From positions 1 to 12,410 of the forward strand of contig JAFGDF010000133.1 in NCBI GenBank assembly GCA_016932235.1: a DNA stretch of 12,410 bases, in the 5' to 3' direction. Position numbers and translations under genes: made by a program. Positions 7,939 through 12,410 of this stretch are shown in pieces; within the stretch, counting starts at the first letter, position 1, and each line of letters opens with the position of its first letter. The notes under the pieces were generated by a model. The model was not told the DNA's origin and ran no database searches. It worked only from the letters and a program-made list of their open reading frames with translations. The DNA is from Deltaproteobacteria bacterium. Lineage in GTDB: Bacteria > Desulfobacterota > DSM-4660 > Desulfatiglandales > HGW-15.

Positions 7939-9693
7939 TCAAACCACTACCATAAGGACATCATCAGCATTTATAATCTGATTTTCCCGCACACAGATCT
8001 CTTTTACCACGCCGCCATGGGTCGCCAGATAATTTCGCATCATTTTCATGGACTCGATCACCACCAGTTCATCTCCCTCCTCTACCCTGTCGCCCACCTT
8101 TACTTTAATGGAAATAACCAACCCGGCTATGCCTGAAATCATTGCACCCTCAGGAATTTCTATGGGTGCCGGACTGATTTGTGCTGCGGAAGCGGCGCCC
8201 GGATTCGATCCGGTACTTTCGTCAGAAAACAGGGGCGATACCTTGACGGTGAATTGCTCCCCATCCACTTCTACACTAAATTCTGTTGGAATTATGTTAA
8301 CCGGAGTCGCAGGAATTTTTGGTTTGGCTGATGGTGTCTTGACTAGGTTGGACTTCTTTGAAAGTTCCTCTCTCTTATATCCTGGTATAAGAATTGTCAG
8401 CAAAAGGTCTCCATCATCAAGATCCGGACCCATTTCTTTGCGGAATTCCTCGATGGGTTTGAAGTAGTTTTCAGGCTTCCAATCCCGGAATTCTTTTGTT
8501 TGTGGAAGCTGATTGATCCGTTCCATCAGCTTTTTATCCACAGGGGCATTCGGTTTTCCGTACAGACCCAGGCAATATTTGATAGCCTCATCGGTAATCC
8601 GTTCATAGCGTTTTCCGGAAACGACATTTTCCATGGCCTGGGCGCCCACAATTTGAGAAAACGGGGTAGCCATAACAGGATAGCCCATTTCCTTGCGCAC
8701 CTGGATAATCTCCTCCAAGATCTCTTTAAGCCGATCTTCCATCCCCACCTCTCTCAACTGCCTTGTGAGATTTGAGATCATTCCACCAGGCACCTGGTGT
8801 TCGAAATGGTAGAGGTCATACTCCACGGGACTCCCCATGGGCAGGCCCTCCTCCTGGGCAATCCGCCTGAAATGACTGGAAACAGCCGCCAGGGCATCCT
8901 CATTCAGGTCCGATGTAAATCCCAGGTAACGCGCATTTTTAAGTATTGTTTCTGTGGCGGGTAGAGAGGTGCCGTTGGCCAGCGGCGCGACGGCCGTATG
9001 GACAGTGGTAACGCCTTCCTGTATGGCTTCCATGTAACATTGCGTTGCCAGTCCGGAATTGCAGTGGGCATGGAATTCAAGGGGGATTCCGTCACAATTA
9101 CGCGTAACCGTCTTGACCAGCTCGCGTGTTCGCTCCGGTGTTATTACGCCTGAGGCATCCTCGATCATGATGCGGTCAACGAACTCCTTTGTCTCCGCGA
9201 TCAGCCTGGTCTTGCGGACCCAGTGTTCCAAAGTATGCGCCGGACTGATCGAGTACATCAGGGAAGTGACGACCTCAGCCCCCAGATCCTTGGCGATCTT
9301 TGCAAAATATACGAATTTTTCAATATCATCCTGGTAATCACAGATCCAGAAGCTGCGCATCCCGTTTGCCACCGAATGTTTGATCCACAGGGTGATGATT
9401 TCACGCGGCGTGCTTAGGTCGAAAGAGGATAGACTGCCGATCTGGTAAGAACCACGGATAGGTGTGTTCCTAAGCAATCCGGAAAGCTGTCTTACTCTTT
9501 CCCAGGGATTTTCTCCCAGATTGCGGACCGCTACCTTGAAGGCCTGAGAGCCGACAGTGGCAATGTTTCGGTATCCGACTTGATCCATGGTTTCCGCGAT
9601 CGGTACGATCATATCGGTCCTCATCATATTTCCCCATAAACTCTGCTGGGCATCCCGTATAGTCTGATCGACAAAATGTATCTTGTTGTTCAT
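7939..9693 (-). CDS. Atypical carboxyltransferase with C-terminal biotinyl domain (PycB/OadA family)
   Basis: This 584-residue protein has an HMGL-like TIM-barrel carboxyltransferase domain (about 4-280), the conserved PYC/OADA domain (about 290-450, with VPGGMISNL and FSQIVGAQAMENV), an Ala/Pro-rich linker, and a biotinyl domain (about 510-584) with biotin acceptor Lys550 in ESMKM. Metal-site residues Asp14 (TIRDAQQS) and His208/His210 (FHAHCNSG) remain. The lysine that is carbamylated in pyruvate carboxylase and oxaloacetate decarboxylase (IKDMxG) is Glu178 in IEDASG. WGGATFD reads VGSQAFK, and the pyruvate-binding LLRGxN motif is YQIGSL. It therefore probably transfers carboxyl to or from a compound other than pyruvate. 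No oxaloacetate-decarboxylase membrane subunits lie nearby. The frame stays open up to an ATG at 9783, but those 30 residues look non-conserved; the ATG at 9693, with AGAGG ten bases upstream, gives the family N-terminus. Confidence 0.92.
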   Translation of the reverse strand: MNNKIHFVDQTIRDAQQSLWGNMMRTDMIVPIAETMDQVGYRNIATVGSQAFKVAVRNLGENPWERVRQLSGLLRNTPIRGSYQIGSLSSFDLSTPREIITLWIKHSVANGMRSFWICDYQDDIEKFVYFAKIAKDLGAEVVTSLMYSISPAHTLEHWVRKTRLIAETKEFVDRIMIEDASGVITPERTRELVKTVTRNCDGIPLEFHAHCNSGLATQCYMEAIQEGVTTVHTAVAPLANGTSLPATETILKNARYLGFTSDLNEDALAAVSSHFRRIAQEEGLPMGSPVEYDLYHFEHQVPGGMISNLTRQLREVGMEDRLKEILEEIIQVRKEMGYPVMATPFSQIVGAQAMENVVSGKRYERITDEAIKYCLGLYGKPNAPVDKKLMERINQLPQTKEFRDWKPENYFKPIEEFRKEMGPDLDDGDLLLTILIPGYKREELSKKSNLVKTPSAKPKIPATPVNIIPTEFSVEVDGEQFTVKVSPLFSDESTGSNPGAASAAQISPAPIEIPEGAMISGIAGLVISIKVKVGDRVEEGDELVVIESMKMMRNYLATHGGVVKEICVRENQIINADDVLMVVV

Positions 9694-9795
9694 GGGAGGA
9701 TCGCCTCTATTTTCCTGAGATGCCGCTGTTGCCACTCGTGATAAATGCGGCTTTATCCTGGAGATTTTCCACTTAAACTCCATAAAATTGAAGAT

Positions 9796-9824
9796 ATCAT
9801 ATGGATATAGACTATTTAAATCAA
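9796..9824 (-). promoter_or_regulatory. Candidate sigma70-type promoter for the carboxylase genes
   Basis: On the minus strand, TTGATT (9824-9819) and TATGAT (9801-9796) are separated by 17 bases. They match four and five of the six consensus positions. The site begins twelve bases after the UPF0261 stop, inside an AT-rich 142-base gap, and would give a leader of roughly 95 bases before the carboxyltransferase ATG. Confidence 0.4.
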
Positions 9825-9835
9825 AAATGGTTGTT

Positions 9836-11104
9836 TCATTTTGATCCCAGAGCTTGCATAAGGATCTTGGCTACAGCCTCGGCAAACTCTTTGCTGTTAA
9901 TATCCGAATCAATCTCAATGATCTCTATTTCAGGGTCGAGGCATTTCTTCAGTGTATCCGCAAACATTTTGTCTGATGGAGGATCATACAAAGGCCCGCC
10001 TTCGACGCTAAGTGAGGAGAAACCCCGCAACGGAATAATTATTTTTACTCTCTCCTTGTTATGGTGGCGATTCAGTCGTTCGGCGGCAGAGGATGCAATA
10101 TACTCCATCTCTTCCGAGCTCATCCTGGCCTGCACCCGCGGGTGTTCCTGTATATACAATTTTCTCTCTGCAAGCCTTCTTGACTCCCAGAGCGCATCTT
10201 TCCTGTTTTTCCTTTCAAGCGGACCGCAGCTGATTATGTCAAAACCGCCCGGGCAAAGGATATAGGGAATCGACAGTTCTAAGGCAATATCCATGCGATT
10301 CGGGCCGGAATTACCCCTGTTCCCGCCTAGTAGATACTCGCTGAATGCCCCGGGGACTAAATCTATGAACGCCTTGAAAGAACCCTGGGGGATGATTTCC
10401 ATCGCCGCCATATCCCCAACACCGTTCGCGTGAAACGATACGATCTCGTATTCCTTTTCCAGAAATTCCCGTATATAGTGGGCGCCCATATCGGTGAAAC
10501 CGAATTCTGTAATGGCAATAGACGGTTTCTCCTCAAGTCCAGCGCTCACCCCTCCTTCCACCATGCCCGAAATGGCATCAGCACCGTTAAGGGCCAGTTT
10601 TCGGACAAGGGAATTCATCCCGACTGTATCCACCACGGCATGCATCACGGTGATGTCCTTAACACAAACAAACTCAGCATACTTGTCCGCGTGGACAGGC
10701 AGTGCCATTGCGCTGGAGATTATAATCTTCGGAAGACCGAAAGGAAGCTCTTTCATTGCGGGAAGCGATATCATGGCGCCGGTCAGGCCGGAAATAACGA
10801 TTATCCCCTGGAGATTGCCTCTTTTATGAAGCTCCAGGATCTTTTCCCTCAGGCCTCTGGCCATGATGGAAATCGCCTCCTCTCTTCGATCCGGTAGATA
10901 CCCGGCCACTCCGGCAGGAGGGCCGCCGCCCACTTCCGACAATTCACCGCATTCGATATCCGCCCTGAGCGAAGGGATGATAGCCCCTGTTCCTATACTG
11001 ATATCAACCAGCAAGACATTATGCCCATGTTGTTCAATCCGTTCCTTGATGACGCTCAGGGCTTCTTCTCGCTCATCAAGCATTCCCACAACTGCAATGG
11101 CCAT
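9836..11104 (-). CDS. UPF0261 / Tm-1-like protein, divergent copy 2
   Basis: This 422-residue protein follows the UPF0261 block order: MLDEREE at the N-terminus, LPFGLPKIIISSAMAL (120-135), VCVKDITVMHAVVDTVGMNS, GADAISGMVEGG, the second-domain loop HANGVGD (225-231) and a C-terminal IIPLRGFSSLSVEGG block. It is clearly diverged from copy 1. The first glycine loop is SGLTGA instead of GGSMGT, the second is NGVGD instead of SGTGG, and there is a longer Gly/Pro-rich segment near 53-70. Biochemical function is unknown for the family. If the glycine loops bind nucleotide, this copy may bind it differently. The frame continues ten codons upstream, but the ATG at 11104 is preferred: it has AAGAGGT six bases upstream and starts four bases after the cupin stop, so the two genes are coupled. 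Confidence 0.85.
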   Translation of the reverse strand: MAIAVVGMLDEREEALSVIKERIEQHGHNVLLVDISIGTGAIIPSLRADIECGELSEVGGGPPAGVAGYLPDRREEAISIMARGLREKILELHKRGNLQGIIVISGLTGAMISLPAMKELPFGLPKIIISSAMALPVHADKYAEFVCVKDITVMHAVVDTVGMNSLVRKLALNGADAISGMVEGGVSAGLEEKPSIAITEFGFTDMGAHYIREFLEKEYEIVSFHANGVGDMAAMEIIPQGSFKAFIDLVPGAFSEYLLGGNRGNSGPNRMDIALELSIPYILCPGGFDIISCGPLERKNRKDALWESRRLAERKLYIQEHPRVQARMSSEEMEYIASSAAERLNRHHNKERVKIIIPLRGFSSLSVEGGPLYDPPSDKMFADTLKKCLDPEIEIIEIDSDINSKEFAEAVAKILMQALGSK

Positions 11105-11108
11105 CTTT

Positions 11109-11558
11109 TTACCTCTTCTTTTCCTGCCCCCCATAGGAGGTGCCTTGCATTGTTGCGAAATGAAACACGGGCCTTGTGATGCTCAAAATATTCAAGGGAC
11201 AATGCACAATCCCGGCCGGGATATAGGCTAAAAAGCTTTCCGTGATGATGTTCCTTTCGTTGTCGATCCAAAATTCTATTTCCGCGCCCAAATCTTTCAG
11301 ATTATGGGGATCGGTGCCGAAAAAACCGATGACTTCACCGAAATCATGCATATGCGGCTCGGGGCTGGAGGTGTCTTTTTCCTTTGTCGGCCAGAACCAT
11401 ACGACCTCGCAATAAAAGGCTCCCGGTCTGACCTCGCTATCCAGATAAAACATGCGTGTGCTGCGGGTCTCGGACAATGATCCTGCCCATTTGGGTATTA
11501 CCAGGCCTTCCTTCGGCTGGGTAATAATGTACTTGCTATTGTATTGGGAAGTAGTCAT
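11109..11558 (-). CDS. Single-domain cupin protein
   Basis: This small, 149-residue protein has one cupin fold. Motif 1 is present as PEPHMHDFGEVIGFFG (67-81), supplying metal ligands His69, His71 and Glu75. Motif 2 is present as PAGIVHCPLN (114-123), with the fourth ligand His119. A divalent metal (Fe, Mn, Ni or Zn) is therefore likely. Such proteins can be dioxygenases, isomerases, decarboxylases, or small-molecule-binding regulators; nothing here separates these. No signal peptide or DNA-binding domain is visible, so it is probably cytoplasmic. The ATG at 11558 is preceded by AAAGGAG and a nearer AGGA. It lies 53 bases after the dehydrogenase stop and runs straight into UPF0261 copy 2, which suggests they act in one pathway. 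Confidence 0.85.
   Translation of the reverse strand: MTTSQYNSKYIITQPKEGLVIPKWAGSLSETRSTRMFYLDSEVRPGAFYCEVVWFWPTKEKDTSSPEPHMHDFGEVIGFFGTDPHNLKDLGAEIEFWIDNERNIITESFLAYIPAGIVHCPLNILSITRPVFHFATMQGTSYGGQEKKR
11111..11117 (-). promoter_or_regulatory. Ribosome binding site for UPF0261 copy 2
   Basis: The minus-strand AAGAGGT overlaps the last codons of the cupin gene and stands six bases before the ATG at 11104. It favours that start over the overlapping upstream ATG at 11134. Confidence 0.65.
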
Positions 11559-11611
11559 GGCTTATCCTGCTCCTTTCAATTTATGAAATTTTGAATTCTC
11601 TTGAGGGGATG

Positions 11612-12406
11612 TCAATCCATAGAGGCGCCTGAGACATCGACAATGGCAGCCCCACCGTCCACAACCAGTACCGCGCCCGTTATAAATGATGAGTCGTCTC
11701 CTGCCAGAAAACTGCATATGCCTCCCATTTCATTCGGTTTTGATACGCGCCTGAGAGGCACATGAGAAGAAAAGCGCTTAAAAAGGGACTCGATGTCGGT
11801 AGCCTTTTCTTTGGCAAGTTTAGCCACAGATTCTTCCAACATCTCTGTCCTGGTGGCTCCCGGACAGACCACATTGCACCTGATATTTTGGGGACCATAC
11901 TCCAGGGCCACCTGCTGGGTGAGCATAATCAATCCTGCCTTGGAAGAACAATATCCGACGGATAGCGGCATGCATCGCAGCCCGGCCAGAGAAGCAATGT
12001 TGATGATGGATCCTCCTCCGTTAGCCAGCATATGCGGGATTGCCGCCTTCATGGTTGCAAACGGACCGGTAAGATTGATGTCAAGAACGCTGCGCCATTC
12101 ATCAATGGAGGTATCCAGAATGCTGCCGTGGGAATCCATGGCTGCGTTGTTGACCAAAATATCCAATTTTCCCCCAAAGGCCACGGTGGTTTCTATCATT
12201 TTGTCTACGTCGTCAGAGCGGGTCACATCTCCGGGGCAAATTACAACAGATCCCTCCGGAAAAGAACGCGCCGCTATTTCCAATCTGTCCTTTCGCCGGC
12301 CTGTAATACACACTCTTGCGCCGTCCTCAATAAAACGCCTTGCGATGGCGGCGCCGATGCCTGTGCCGCCGCCTGTGATCAATGCAACTTTGCCGCTTAA
12401 TTTCAT
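11612..12406 (-). CDS. Short-chain dehydrogenase/reductase (classical SDR)
   Basis: This 264-residue, single-domain oxidoreductase has the normal length of a classical SDR. The cofactor loop TGGGTGIG is at 11-18, and NNAA at 86-89 stabilises the sheet. The catalytic tetrad is Asn111, Ser139, Tyr152 and Lys156 (YCSSK). The PGATRTEM turn and a C-terminal VLVVDGG are also typical. Arg37-Arg38 after the second strand suggests NADP(H) preference (inference from family behaviour). The enzyme would interconvert an alcohol and a ketone; its overall pattern is like FabG, but the catabolic setting argues for a pathway dehydrogenase rather than fatty-acid synthesis. The substrate is unknown. Only four bases precede the ATG in the window, so the ribosome site, promoter and any gene upstream are not visible, and a longer N-terminus cannot be fully excluded. 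Confidence 0.93.
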   Translation of the reverse strand: MKLSGKVALITGGGTGIGAAIARRFIEDGARVCITGRRKDRLEIAARSFPEGSVVICPGDVTRSDDVDKMIETTVAFGGKLDILVNNAAMDSHGSILDTSIDEWRSVLDINLTGPFATMKAAIPHMLANGGGSIINIASLAGLRCMPLSVGYCSSKAGLIMLTQQVALEYGPQNIRCNVVCPGATRTEMLEESVAKLAKEKATDIESLFKRFSSHVPLRRVSKPNEMGGICSFLAGDDSSFITGAVLVVDGGAAIVDVSGASMD

Positions 12407-12410
12407 ATGC

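Noticed and set aside
9694..9783. 30-residue extension of the carboxyltransferase
   Set aside because: No ribosome site precedes the ATG at 9783, the residues have no family similarity, and the predicted transcription start near 9789 would leave almost no leader.
1766..11104. An antiviral defence system based on the Tm-1 resemblance of the two UPF0261 proteins
   Set aside because: Tm-1 blocks a plant RNA virus by binding its replication protein, but every neighbour here is metabolic and no nuclease, sensor or toxin gene is present.

Overview
The window is a single block of bacterial metabolic genes, all on the minus strand, so the layout reads from high to low coordinates. There are ten protein genes. 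The last is cut by the left edge; the first (SDR) is complete, but only four bases lie upstream of it. No tRNA, rRNA, CRISPR array or recognisable transposase gene is visible. The host is a bacterium of moderate GC. The gene style (split biotin carboxylase and carboxyltransferase, AMP-forming acyl-CoA ligase, UPF0261 proteins) would suit a Desulfobacterota-like or other anaerobic degrader, but that assignment is a low-confidence inference.

Upstream half (12406 down to 4782): a short-chain dehydrogenase, a small cupin, a UPF0261 (Tm-1-like) protein, a carboxyltransferase with a C-terminal biotinyl domain, a biotin carboxylase, and an AMP-forming acyl-CoA ligase. The two carboxylase genes are separated by one base. 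A plausible sigma70-type promoter lies just in front of the carboxylase pair.

Middle (about 4306 to 4781): 476 bases without a credible gene. This stretch holds a large nested inverted repeat that could fold into a long hairpin. It resembles a foldback or MITE-type element and separates the two gene groups.

Downstream half (4305 down to 1): an NCS2-family (uracil/xanthine-type) permease, a second UPF0261 protein, a RutB-like isochorismatase-family hydrolase, and the N-terminal part of a thiamine-diphosphate enzyme. Gaps here are 11 to 33 bases, so this is a compact operon.

Taken together, the locus looks like an uncharacterised catabolic pathway: uptake of a nucleobase-like or other cyclic compound, amide or C-N hydrolysis, redox, thiolester activation, biotin-dependent carboxyl transfer and ThDP-dependent C-C chemistry. 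The substrate cannot be read from sequence. The strongest sign that the chemistry is unusual is the carboxyltransferase. It keeps the fold, the biotin site and part of the metal site, but it lacks the carbamylated lysine (replaced by Glu) and the substrate-binding arginine motif of pyruvate carboxylase and oxaloacetate decarboxylase. The permease likewise has Thr where its characterised relatives have the substrate-contacting Glu or Gln.
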